Shown piece by piece: positions 8,279 through 16,112 of a stretch of 36,611 nucleotides of DNA. Positions within the stretch are counted from its first letter, which is position 1. Each line of letters opens with the position of its first letter. The DNA comes from Dehalococcoidia bacterium. GTDB lineage: Bacteria > Chloroflexota > Dehalococcoidia > Lucifugimonadales > Lucifugimonadaceae. The translations under genes and the position numbers were made by a program. The notes under the pieces are model-generated. The model did not search any database, was not told where the DNA came from, and saw only the letters and a list, made by a program, of their open reading frames with translations. The stretch lies in the NCBI GenBank assembly GCA_029936155.1, contig JAPYUK010000017.1, positions 1 to 36,611 on the forward strand, in the 5' to 3' direction.

Positions 8279-8395
8279 TGTCATGCTGAATTTGCTTCAG
8301 TATCTATCTCAAGATTGCCGCGAAAAGGCTGTCTTGTGGAATCCACAATGCGCTGCAAGGGGGTAGAAAGATCCTGAAACAAGCTCAGGATGACA
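8279..8395. repeat. MITE-like inverted-repeat element, copy A (117 bp)
   Basis: The left arm begins TGTCATGCTGAATTTGCTTC and the right arm ends CAAGCTCAGGATGACA. They are imperfect reverse complements about 27 bases long, around a 60-base centre. The same architecture recurs at 19077-19206 and 20764-20877. There is no coding capacity, so any movement would need a transposase from elsewhere. Confidence 0.65.
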
Positions 8396-8423
8396 TTATT
8401 GCGCGAAAGTTTCAGAATCCGCT

Positions 8424-8462
8424 GATTGCCACGTCGCTCGTACCTCGCTTCTCGCAATGACA
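8424..8462 (-). repeat. TGTCATTGCGAG-type short repeat
   Basis: Read on the minus strand the segment begins CTGTCATTGCGAGAAGCGAG and ends CGACGTGGCAATC. A second copy in the opposite orientation lies at 9516-9551, on the other side of the aldo/keto reductase gene. Confidence 0.6.
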
Positions 8463-8475
8463 GTCGTTAGTGCCC

Positions 8476-9414
8476 CTACCCGTCCAAAATCCCGTTTAGC
8501 TCGTCCATTTCGTCGTCGGTGAGTTCCCATTCGGCGGCGGCGGCGTTCTGGCGAATCTGGTCAGGGCTACTGGCTCCGGCGATTACCGATCCAACTGACT
8601 TTCGACCGAGAAGCCACGCAAACGCCAGCTCGACCATCGTGTGGCCGCGCTTTTCAACAAACACTTCCAACTGATCGAGAATGTCGAAGTTCGCCTCTGA
8701 AAGCCGCTTGCCTTGCGCCGCTGGCGTAAGTGCCAATCGAGTGTTCTCTGGAACGGCCTCGCCCCGGCGGTACTTTCCGGTCAGGAAGCCATGCGCAAGA
8801 GGGAAGAACGGAAGTGTGCCAAGTCCGTACTTCTCAGATACAGGCAATACCGCCCGCTCGACTCCACGTTCGAGCATTGAGTACTCGGGCTGCGACGAAA
8901 TAAATGGCGTGTAGCCGTTGTGTTTCGCGGTCCATTGAGCATCTGCAATGCGCCACGGATCGAAGTTCGAGAGGCCGATGTAGCGCACTTTGCCGTCTTT
9001 TACAGCGTCGTCGAGCGCCCGAAGTGTTTCGTCAATCGGAGTGTCTGGGTCCTGTCGATGAATCTGGTACAGGTCGATATAGTCGGTCTGGAGCCTTCTA
9101 AGCGATCCCTCAAGAGAGTCCATGATGTGCTTGCGAGAACCGCCTTTGCCGTGGGGTCCGTCTTCCCATAGCATGCCAAACTTCGTGGCGATCAACGTCT
9201 CATCCCGCCTGTCGATAAGCGAGCGGCCGATGATCTCTTCCGAGTTACCGTGCGAGTAGATGTTGGCCGTGTCGATGAAGTTGATTCCTTCGTCGATGGC
9301 AGCAAAGATCACTTCACGGGCTTCCTTGAACTCCATCCGACCACCAAAATTGTTGGTGCCAAGGCCAATAACGCTGACCTCAAGCCCGGAGTTTCCAAGG
9401 TGTCGGTATTTCAT
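8476..9414 (-). CDS. aldo/keto reductase
   Basis: The 312-residue product is an NAD(P)H-dependent aldo/keto reductase with the full catalytic tetrad: Asp48 and Tyr53 in FIDTANIYSHG, Lys78 in ATKFG and His119 in LYQIHR. The N-terminal GLGTNNFGG, SSQPEYSMLERG and the C-terminal VIAGASSPDQIRQN cofactor-binding block are also present. The length is normal for the YhdN/Tas-like single-domain group. The substrate cannot be read from sequence. The ATG has only a weak AGAG upstream. The gene is single and is bracketed by inverted copies of a short repeat (8424-8462 and 9516-9551). Confidence 0.94.
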   Translation of the reverse strand: MKYRHLGNSGLEVSVIGLGTNNFGGRMEFKEAREVIFAAIDEGINFIDTANIYSHGNSEEIIGRSLIDRRDETLIATKFGMLWEDGPHGKGGSRKHIMDSLEGSLRRLQTDYIDLYQIHRQDPDTPIDETLRALDDAVKDGKVRYIGLSNFDPWRIADAQWTAKHNGYTPFISSQPEYSMLERGVERAVLPVSEKYGLGTLPFFPLAHGFLTGKYRRGEAVPENTRLALTPAAQGKRLSEANFDILDQLEVFVEKRGHTMVELAFAWLLGRKSVGSVIAGASSPDQIRQNAAAAEWELTDDEMDELNGILDG

Positions 9415-9515
9415 ATGTTTCTACTCTTGAGTATTGGATTTGGACAGTTAGTTGGTGAGCGCACTTCTTGACCCGGGGTGATTATAGTGGGCGTTTAGGA
9501 AAGTAGGGTAAGCCC

Positions 9516-9551
9516 TGTCATTGCGAGGAGTTCGACGACGTGGCAATGACA
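9516..9551 (+). repeat. TGTCATTGCGAG-type short repeat with perfect terminal arms
   Basis: The segment begins TGTCATTGCGAGGAG and ends GTGGCAATGACA. The outer 9 bases, TGTCATTGC and GCAATGACA, are perfect reverse complements. It ends 15 bases before the ATG of the membrane protein at 9567, so it may be part of that gene's leader or promoter region. Confidence 0.65.
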
Positions 9552-9566
9552 AGCTATACCTAACCC

Positions 9567-10109
9567 ATGACACTCGAACAACTCGTAATAGGTCTCATAC
9601 GCATCGCCGGATCGCTACCAGTGCTTCGGTGGGCGTTCGCTGGAGCGTTGATCGCGATAGTGGTCGATTTTTCCGACCTGTTCTTCATGGGCGTGCTCGA
9701 TCTCGGCGGACTCCGCAACTACCAGGCGTTCGATAAGTGGGCCGACATCATCTACATGCTCACGTTCCTGTGGGTGGCGAGTAAGTGGGTCGGTCCTGAG
9801 CGTGCGGTTGCTCTGGCATTGTTCGGGTTCAGGATGGTTGGGTTCATAGCGTTTGAGTTAACAGGTAATCGGCCGATATTGCTGATATTTCCGAACGTGT
9901 TTGAGTTCTGGTTCGTGTTCGTTGCTGTCCGACTCCACTACTGGCCTAAATACGAGATGACACGCGAGCGAATCGTGAAGTGGTTGTTGGTAGTGCTGGT
10001 ATTGAAGTTAGGTCAGGAATGGGTGCTGCACGGCGGCCGGTACCTCGACGATTTCACGCTGTTCGAAGCAGTCGAAGCCATCTGGGATTTCGTGATATTT
10101 TGGGGTTAG
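9567..10109 (+). CDS. multi-pass membrane protein of unknown function
   Basis: I do not recognise a family. The 180-residue product is strongly hydrophobic with about five to six membrane segments (near residues 20-42, 58-73, 78-97, 103-122, 137-153 and perhaps 164-179). Acidic residues lie at the end of the first segment (DFSDLFF), and the aromatic-rich stretch FPNVFEFWFVF is conspicuous. There is no signal peptide beyond the first segment. The ATG has no Shine-Dalgarno, and an inverted repeat ends 15 bases upstream. TATACC at 9555-9560 could be a -10 box of a leaderless transcript, but this is only a guess. It is a single gene. Confidence 0.75.
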   Translation: MTLEQLVIGLIRIAGSLPVLRWAFAGALIAIVVDFSDLFFMGVLDLGGLRNYQAFDKWADIIYMLTFLWVASKWVGPERAVALALFGFRMVGFIAFELTGNRPILLIFPNVFEFWFVFVAVRLHYWPKYEMTRERIVKWLLVVLVLKLGQEWVLHGGRYLDDFTLFEAVEAIWDFVIFWG

Positions 10110-10125
10110 CGCAGGTCAACCCTCG

Positions 10126-10158
10126 TCCCGACCGTAGCGAAGCGGAGTGGAGGAATCT
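10126..10158. repeat. half-copy of the dispersed repeat (right-arm type)
   Basis: The sequence ACCGTAGCGAAGCGGAGTGG followed by AGGAATCT resembles the reverse complement of the right arm of the element at 20764-20877 (CTGAAGCGTAGCGCAGTGGA followed by AGGATCT). No partner arm is visible nearby. Confidence 0.4.
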
Positions 10159-10285
10159 AAGGTGACTTGGTAGGCTGCGACTGTCGAAGCAGAACCAAGT
10201 TGTGGCGCTCGTGAACTGGTAACGTGCGTGATCACCCAAGATCCCCCTACCAAGGTCGGGAACAGGGTGATCCCAACGTAGCCCC

Positions 10286-12001
10286 CTACCAAACCTGCGC
10301 GTCGCCTTCACGCCTAGGGTCTGATGCCGCAAAAAGCGTGCCGTTGTCGATGTCGACCTGAATAGCGCCCTCGCTTCCGGCACCAGCCCACGCATCAGTA
10401 TTTCCAATCATTTGGCCTCGCTTTTTCAGGTCGTAGATCGTCTCATCACCAGCTCTTCCTTCTATATCTAGCGAATCTGATGACGGGTACGGGCACATCG
10501 AGCCGGTATTGGTCTGATTGTGCGTCCAACGCGGTCCATCGATCGCCTCAGCAACGCTCAGACCGAAGTCGAACACACTCGTCACTATCTGCAAATTGGT
10601 CTGAACCTGAGTGTCACCCCCGGGAGTGCCGCATACAAGTTCCAGATGACCGCCATCCTCGACCGGCTTCGAAAAGACCATTACCGGGTTCATTGTGTGG
10701 CGAACGCGTTGACCCGGGTTCAGGAAGTCGATGTGATTGGGGTCGAGGTGCCAGTAGGTCATCCGGTTATTCAGTAAAATCCCGGTCGAACCCGCGATTA
10801 CGCGTGACCCGAACATCGTCTGGATGCTCTGCAGTTCACCAACCGAGTTGCCCCAACGATCAATCACGCAAAAGTGTGTCGTGTCGTTGCCAGCAGCATG
10901 AACCCGACCACCTCTACGATGCTTCTTCGATGAATCTGGCGAACGATCCATGAACGCCCAAGGATCGCCCTCTAAAACATTCTCGGCAGCCTGTTCGATA
11001 TCAATCAATTTCGCACGTTCTGCCAGGTATTCGGAGTTCAAAAGTCCTTCGATCGGCACGTCGACATAGCGAGGATCGGCAACGTAAGCCTCTCGATCAG
11101 CAAACGCCAGTTTCTTCGCCTCGACCATTAACTGAATCGACTCTGGCATCATGTAGCCGTACTGCTCGGGATCGAACTGTTCGTACATACCAAGTTCTTC
11201 GAGTAAAACGTGTCCGCTGGTGTTCGGCGCAGCCTCGTACACCGTTCGACCACGATAGTTGATCGAAATGGGTTCTTGCCACTCAACTGTGTGTCGTTTC
11301 AGGTCTTCGTAGGTGAGCAGTCCGTCAGTCTCTTCCGAGTATCGAGCAATCTCTCGGGCAATATCACCTTCGTAAAACGCGTCTCGACCCTGATCAGCAA
11401 TCTGCCTGTAGGTACGAGCCAGGTCCGGATTACGCCGAATCTCACCTGGCTTCAACCAGTTACCGCCTGGCGCGAAGACCGGACCCGATGTCGATGAACT
11501 ACGAAGAACAGAATTTTGAGCCATTATTCGAGATTGAAAAGCCGATACGGGAACCCCGTCTTCACACAACTCAATCGCAGGCTCCAGACACTGCGCCAGC
11601 GTCATCGTGCCGTACTTTTCGTGGGCACTGAGTAACGCATCAACGATCCCCGGCACTGAAGTGCCCATTATGCCGTTCTGTGGAATGCCATCGGGGTACT
11701 TGTCGGCAGTCGCAGCCAACGGAGCGGCTCCGGTGCCGTTGACCACTTCCACCGTTGCGTTCGCCGCCATGTGAACCATCACAAACCCGTCTCCACCAAT
11801 CGACGATCCCTGTGGTTCGGCAGGACCAAGTGCAAAAGCCACCGCAATCGCAGCATCCACAGCGTTTCCGCCCCGATGGAGTATTCGCATTCCGGCCTGC
11901 GTCGCCAGCGTATGGTTCGCCACTACCGCTCCCTTGCTGCCTATTTTTGGCGGTCGGTACGCCTCACCTATCAAGCCGTGCGGAGTGTTGGTACTGTCCA
12001 T
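10286..12001 (-). CDS. ggt: gamma-glutamyltransferase
   Basis: The 571-residue product is a full-length gamma-glutamyltransferase/hydrolase, an Ntn-hydrolase that cleaves itself before its catalytic threonine and then hydrolyses or transfers the gamma-glutamyl group of glutathione-like substrates. The large-subunit motif ILHRGGNAVDAAIAV, VVNGTGAAP and SVPGIVDA are clear. The predicted cleavage site and nucleophile is Thr374 in GNDTTHFCVID, followed by the TPGGD block. No signal peptide is seen, unlike periplasmic E. coli Ggt, so it is probably cytoplasmic. The ATG lacks a strong ribosome-binding site. It stands alone on the minus strand. Confidence 0.95.
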   Translation of the reverse strand: MDSTNTPHGLIGEAYRPPKIGSKGAVVANHTLATQAGMRILHRGGNAVDAAIAVAFALGPAEPQGSSIGGDGFVMVHMAANATVEVVNGTGAAPLAATADKYPDGIPQNGIMGTSVPGIVDALLSAHEKYGTMTLAQCLEPAIELCEDGVPVSAFQSRIMAQNSVLRSSSTSGPVFAPGGNWLKPGEIRRNPDLARTYRQIADQGRDAFYEGDIAREIARYSEETDGLLTYEDLKRHTVEWQEPISINYRGRTVYEAAPNTSGHVLLEELGMYEQFDPEQYGYMMPESIQLMVEAKKLAFADREAYVADPRYVDVPIEGLLNSEYLAERAKLIDIEQAAENVLEGDPWAFMDRSPDSSKKHRRGGRVHAAGNDTTHFCVIDRWGNSVGELQSIQTMFGSRVIAGSTGILLNNRMTYWHLDPNHIDFLNPGQRVRHTMNPVMVFSKPVEDGGHLELVCGTPGGDTQVQTNLQIVTSVFDFGLSVAEAIDGPRWTHNQTNTGSMCPYPSSDSLDIEGRAGDETIYDLKKRGQMIGNTDAWAGAGSEGAIQVDIDNGTLFAASDPRREGDAQVW

Positions 12002-12273
12002 GGAACCTAGGGCATCCTTGCCTGTTTACTGGTAAGACTTGGGGCGAACTCCCGCAAGTACACGATTTCGCCGGCAGTCTAGCAGTACGAAATATGAGGA
12101 TTAGTTAGTAGAAATCAGTTGTGTGTCGAAATGGTGTGGACCAGATGTCGAATCAGATATTCCCAGCCTCGCCCGAGAGATGAACGGGCTGACTATATAA
12201 CATCCGCACTATCGACCACGTTCACTTATCGCACTATAAGTACACTAGCGAACAAGCCATTGAGGCACGCGCC
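12002..12273. other. intergenic region upstream of ggt
   Basis: These 272 bases separate the ggt start from the decayed epimerase gene on the other strand. They should include the ggt promoter, but no box, hairpin or repeat stands out. Confidence 0.3.
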
Positions 12274-12753
12274 ATGACCGCCATCGCCAAGGGAAGACAT
12301 GCCATCTTCGGTACTGCCCCTGTTGGGTCCGCGCTGGGCTCGCGCCCTTCAGGATTCCGGCCGCACAGTTGTGTCTATTCTGATCAACGAGTATGGGTCT
12401 GACCGCTTTAATACGACTCTGATGCGCGGCGATCCAACCGATTTCTAGCGCCGGGCGTGCGAAGGCGCAGATGTGATCTACGCCTGTTTAAGTGGGTCCG
12501 CCGATGAGTGAACTATCCAATTCCCGCAAATACCCGACAACCTGATCGAGGTCGCTGAGTCGACCGGTGCAAAACTCGTCCACTGGGATTTTGCCCACAT
12601 GTACAGCCGACTCGAGATCCGATCACCGAATCAACTCCAAACTCAGCGAAGAGTGAATCGGCAGAGGTGCTGATCAAACTCGCCGACAAGATAATCAACT
12701 CAACGTGGACAGGTCGGATAGACGGCGTGGTCGGTCGATCTGCCGATGTATAA
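12274..12753 (+). pseudogene. decayed NAD-dependent epimerase/SDR gene
   Basis: The first frame gives HAIFGTAPVGSALG, a nucleotide-binding glycine motif. A shift then leads to ALQDSGRTVVSILINEYGSD and on to a TAG just before RRACEGADVIYACL. Another shift gives IPDNLIEVAESTGAKLVHWD, and a last one gives LIKLADKIINSTWTGRIDGVV and ends GRSADV at a TAA (12751-12753). The order of pieces follows a normal extended-SDR epimerase, but with at least three frame changes and stops, and the C-terminal third is missing. It is therefore a pseudogene. Intact genes on both sides make sequencing error an unlikely full explanation. Confidence 0.75.
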
Positions 12754-12855
12754 CGTTTTACCGAATTGGGTCAATTTCGTAGCACTGCCCATTTGGCGCA
12801 AAAAGTGAACCTTATGAGTCATCCCAGATCGGCATAACCGTTACAGGAATACTTA

Positions 12856-13410
12856 TTACTCTTCTTCGGTGTACGGCAGTACGAATCCAGCGTCGGAGAA
12901 CGCCTCCCAAACGCTATCCATCGCGGCCGTTATCTTCTGCTTTGCCTCTTCTGGAACATGGCAATTCGAAGCCAGAAAGCAGTTACCCGAGTAGAGCTGC
13001 TGGATCTCATCTAGCTCATCACAGGCAGTCGCAATCGAGGTCGAATACTTACCTGCGGGAAGTTGAGTCAGATTCTCGGTAGCGCACGATCCCCTTCGGA
13101 ACGATACCACCTGCCAGTCGAGTGGACCTTCGGCATTGATCATCGTGCTTGCCTGCACCGATAGCCAAGGCGCAATCTGACTCGGGATGACCGCAGTGAA
13201 CGAACTCATGCTCGCTTCCTGGATTTCCTTCTGTTTCGCCAGCGCATCGAAACTGCCTTTGGTAGTCGAAATCCACTTCGGTGCGAACGGACCTAACAGC
13301 ACGACTAATACGATTGTAGTCAGAATTAGAATCGTGAGCATCGACGGGTTACGCAGCTCACGCCTGAAGCGTGCGGAGCGTGATGTGTTGTTATCGAACG
13401 AGAGATCCAT
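12856..13410 (-). CDS. single-pass membrane protein with four conserved cysteines (paralogue 2)
   Basis: I do not recognise a family. The 184-residue product has a short basic N-terminus (RFRRELRNPSM), one membrane helix at about residues 25-45, and a soluble domain of about 135 residues, probably outside the membrane. The domain aligns over its C-terminal 85 residues with the neighbouring 213-residue protein. Shared features are W-x-x-VSF-x-x-G-x-C, NL-x-QLP, KY, TAC, EIQ, two further cysteines, P-x-EA and AFSDA. Four cysteines are shared, which suggests two disulfides. It lies 107 bases downstream of its paralogue on the same strand. The ATG has no strong ribosome-binding site. Confidence 0.8.
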   Translation of the reverse strand: MDLSFDNNTSRSARFRRELRNPSMLTILILTTIVLVVLLGPFAPKWISTTKGSFDALAKQKEIQEASMSSFTAVIPSQIAPWLSVQASTMINAEGPLDWQVVSFRRGSCATENLTQLPAGKYSTSIATACDELDEIQQLYSGNCFLASNCHVPEEAKQKITAAMDSVWEAFSDAGFVLPYTEEE

Positions 13411-13517
13411 GTGAAGGGGCTTGCGAATTCTGGAGTTTATCTGTCCAATTCAGATACACATGCTACGCCCGTATGTCTGTATCGGACGCCTTATTTTAGG
13501 ATGATTCTAACCACCAT

Positions 13518-14159
13518 CTAATCTCGAATCTGACCCTTATCGTCGGTGACTGGTCGAACCAAGTTCGCATCGGAAAAAGCCACTTTTAATCGATCGAGAA
13601 CGACCTGCAACTCAAAAATCGCCTCATCAGGGATGTTGCACGTTGAAGTCTGAGCGCAGTCGGCAGCGTACTTGAACTGAATCTCGTGGAGTTTCACGCA
13701 CGCAGTTTCGATGGCGTATGCGTACTTTGCACCGGGGAGTTGCTCCAGATTATCGGCGAAGCACGGGCCGTTGATGAACGACACGCTTCGCCACTCGCCC
13801 GGTACGTCAGCCTGTTGCATTCGCTCGGCCTGCCTTCGCAAAAATGGGTAGATCCAGCTGGCGGCTGTCACGTTTACGAAATGGCGTTCCCTGGCTTGCT
13901 GGACCTCACCCCAGTTTTCCTGAACTACGTTCGAAACTGTTGGGTAGATGATGGCAGAAGGTATTGCCATGGCGATGATGAGCACCAGTACCACCGTTCG
14001 CATCGGCGGGTTCCGCAAGTGTCTTCTCAGACTCGCCTTGAATCCGCGCTCTTCATCCTCGTTAACGATGCCGGACATACCGGGGTGCCGTTCACGAAAT
14101 CCGACTTTTTGGGCGTGATCCGGTTTAGACCGATCATGTGAATGTGGTGTATTACTCAC
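13518..14159 (-). CDS. single-pass membrane protein with four conserved cysteines (paralogue 1)
   Basis: I do not recognise a family. The 213-residue product has a polar, charged N-terminal region of about 50 residues, the juxtamembrane motif RRHLRNPPM shared with its neighbour, one membrane helix at about 54-75, and a soluble C-terminal domain. The domain carries WRSVSFINGPC, NLEQLPGAKY, ETAC, LHEIQ, ADC, STC, IPDEA and AFSDANLV, collinear with the 184-residue paralogue. The start shown is GTG, 17 bases after the enolase-superfamily gene. An internal ATG 27 codons later (MSGIVNEDEE) is an alternative, and neither has a good Shine-Dalgarno. It probably belongs to the transcript running from 15915 to 12856. 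Confidence 0.8.
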   Translation of the reverse strand: MSNTPHSHDRSKPDHAQKVGFRERHPGMSGIVNEDEERGFKASLRRHLRNPPMRTVVLVLIIAMAIPSAIIYPTVSNVVQENWGEVQQARERHFVNVTAASWIYPFLRRQAERMQQADVPGEWRSVSFINGPCFADNLEQLPGAKYAYAIETACVKLHEIQFKYAADCAQTSTCNIPDEAIFELQVVLDRLKVAFSDANLVRPVTDDKGQIRD

Positions 14160-14176
14160 TGGTGAAAGACCGGTGC

Positions 14177-15391
14177 TTAGTAGGGATCGACTCGGAAGTC
14201 AAAAATGACGTCTTCATTAAGTTCAAACCCAAGCCCAGGTCGATTCGGTACTTCGATCGTCCCGTCAGGTGCAATCTCGAAGTTCGGCAGAAGCAGATTT
14301 TCGACCAACGGAGACGCCGGGAATGCTATCGGGAACTCAAAATAAGGCATGTTCGGGGTAATAGCCGCAAGATGAAGCTCGGCCGCGACCCCCACAACAT
14401 GACACCAACTGTGCGGAATGCAGAGTGCGCCAAACCGGTAGGCATCTTCCGCAATGTTCAGGATTTCATGCATACCCCCGGCTCTCACTGAGCTAGGTTG
14501 AACGACATCGAGTCGCCCCCTTCGCAGCAGATCGGCAAACTCGTGCCGAGTGCTAAAACCCCAGTCCCCAACGGCAATCCTAATGTTCGTTGCCTCGGCG
14601 AGTCGGTGATAACCCTCGATATTATCGGCGGGCAGTGGAGCTTCGATGAAAAACGGCTTGAACTGCTCAATCTCTTCGATGGTTCGAAGTGCCTGCCCAA
14701 CGTCCCGCCAGCGATTCTGTACATCGATCATCAGATCACGCTTTGGCCCGAGTATCGAACGCGCCTTTTCGATCACACTAACGTCGGTCTCGACATCCAC
14801 ATTGCCAAACTGACCTGGCCACTCCTCGATCTTCACTGCATTCACTCCACGTGATATTGCAATGTTCATTCGCTCTTCAAGCTGTTCGAGGTCGACTCCC
14901 GGCGGGTAGACCGTGGCGTATGGAGTCACTCGTTTCAGCGGCTCGGTGTCGCTTGCTGTGCTAGTAAACGAACGCCATATCAGTTCGTGCACCGGCTTCC
15001 CAGCAGCTTTGCCGGTAATATCCCATAGTGCAGTTTCGACCGCGCCAATCGCGCCAATAACAACTCCCCTACGGCCAAAGACACCGGTCGAGTTGTACAT
15101 CTTTTGCCAGAGTCGTTGCACCTGAGTTGGATCTTCACCTACGAGTAACACCTCAAGACCTTGCGATGAGCGGATAATGGCGTCGATCACCAAACTCGGT
15201 GCCTCACACTGACCTATCCCCGATATCCCTTCGTCGGTGTGAACACGAACGAGTGTGATGTCGTATCCGCCCGAGCTTGCGGGCTCAGCGTTTGACGATC
15301 CTGGAGATTCCGAAAACGACGGGTTCCACGAGGTTACGGTTCCATCAGACTCGTCTCGAAGGGCGATGGTCTCGACGCTGGTTATCTTCAT
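14177..15391 (-). CDS. enolase-superfamily protein (mandelate racemase/muconate lactonizing type), divergent active site
   Basis: The 404-residue product has the N-terminal capping domain (MKITSVETIALRD ... GIGQCEAPSLV) and the barrel domain of the mandelate racemase/muconate lactonizing group. Visible active-site positions are Lys187 in AVKIEEW, Asp223 in MIDVQNRW, Glu250 in FIEAPLP, Asp276 in AVGDWGF and His327 in CIPHSWCH. Three usual positions differ: the KxK second lysine is Glu189, the third metal ligand is Asp rather than Glu, and the aspartate of the Asp-His pair (usually QPD) is Ser300 in VVQPSS. It may therefore be a dehydratase or epimerase with altered chemistry. It starts 8 bases after the deaminase stop. 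Confidence 0.9.
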   Translation of the reverse strand: MKITSVETIALRDESDGTVTSWNPSFSESPGSSNAEPASSGGYDITLVRVHTDEGISGIGQCEAPSLVIDAIIRSSQGLEVLLVGEDPTQVQRLWQKMYNSTGVFGRRGVVIGAIGAVETALWDITGKAAGKPVHELIWRSFTSTASDTEPLKRVTPYATVYPPGVDLEQLEERMNIAISRGVNAVKIEEWPGQFGNVDVETDVSVIEKARSILGPKRDLMIDVQNRWRDVGQALRTIEEIEQFKPFFIEAPLPADNIEGYHRLAEATNIRIAVGDWGFSTRHEFADLLRRGRLDVVQPSSVRAGGMHEILNIAEDAYRFGALCIPHSWCHVVGVAAELHLAAITPNMPYFEFPIAFPASPLVENLLLPNFEIAPDGTIEVPNRPGLGFELNEDVIFDFRVDPY

Positions 15392-15399
15392 GATTAGCT

Positions 15400-15915
15400 T
15401 TACGAACCTGGAGTGTGCGACTCAGCACCGTCTGGCAGATCCACTTTCAACACGCCCTCAGAAAAGTAGCCTTGCAACCGTTCGTACTCTTCTTTCAAAT
15501 CTGGCTTCGGTGCCCAGTCTTCTCCGTAGCGAACGCCAACAATACCGGCCTGAAGCATCTCTTTCGTACACCCGAAGCACGGTCGCCAAGTTGTGTAGAG
15601 AATCGATCCTTCGACAGCGATACCGAATCTCGCCGCCTGAAGAAGGGAATTCTGTTCAGCGTGCACACAGATGCACAAGTCGTAGCCGGTTCCAGAAGGG
15701 TAGTCGTCGCGATTTGAGCAACGGCCACAGCCTCCATCGACGCAGTTCGGGGTATTGTGTGGCGTGCCGTTGTACCCGGTCGAAACAATGTGACCGTCAC
15801 GAGCCAGAACCGATCCGATATGACTGCCCAGGCAGTTCGCACGTGCCCGAACGCCGACCGCAATCGCCATCATGTACTCGTCCAAGTCTGGTCGTTTTCT
15901 GATCGACTCTGCCAA
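15400..15915 (-). CDS. cytidine/deoxycytidylate deaminase family protein (dCMP deaminase-like)
   Basis: The 171-residue product has the zinc site of the deaminase superfamily: His85 and Glu87 in CVHAEQN, and Cys113 and Cys116 in RPCFGC. The STGYNGTPHNTPNC block is typical of dCMP deaminases/ComEB, which convert dCMP to dUMP. An additional cysteine group (Cys58, Cys63, Cys66) precedes the zinc site. The start is TTG with AAGGA 11 bases upstream. It is the first gene of a minus-strand run continuing into the enolase-superfamily gene and the two membrane proteins, and it is divergent from trpB. Confidence 0.88.
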   Translation of the reverse strand: MAESIRKRPDLDEYMMAIAVGVRARANCLGSHIGSVLARDGHIVSTGYNGTPHNTPNCVDGGCGRCSNRDDYPSGTGYDLCICVHAEQNSLLQAARFGIAVEGSILYTTWRPCFGCTKEMLQAGIVGVRYGEDWAPKPDLKEEYERLQGYFSEGVLKVDLPDGAESHTPGS

Positions 15916-16112
15916 CGGCTGGTGTGTCCTTGGGTGCTGAAGTTTGAAAATAAACCGGTGCGGCCTAAGCGATTTCAGGTCTTAGAAATATGCGGCTGGC
16001 CACCTTCTCCGCTGCTATCCTAGCTTGCGATTGAGCATCACGCTCCAGCTACGAGTCCTATTTTCGGATTCGACTTACATCCAATCCCAGTTTTTCTCCG
16101 TCAATTACTTCG

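Larger units (their letters stand above)
8065..8475. other. repeat-rich intergenic region
   Basis: This 411-base gap lies between the aldo/keto reductase and the DUF1800 gene. It contains a MITE-like inverted-repeat element (8279-8395) and a separate TGTCATTGCGAG-type repeat (8424-8462), both listed individually. The remaining part, 8065-8278, should hold the promoter of the DUF1800 operon, but I could not place -35 and -10 boxes with confidence. Confidence 0.6.

Noticed and set aside
12274-12753. Epimerase pieces considered as several small real genes
   Set aside because: Pieces are collinear with one protein, lack starts of their own and are interrupted by stops.
15916-16112. Leader of trpB examined for an attenuator or T-box
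   Set aside because: No short Trp-rich peptide, no T-box motif and no terminator/antiterminator pair could be seen.
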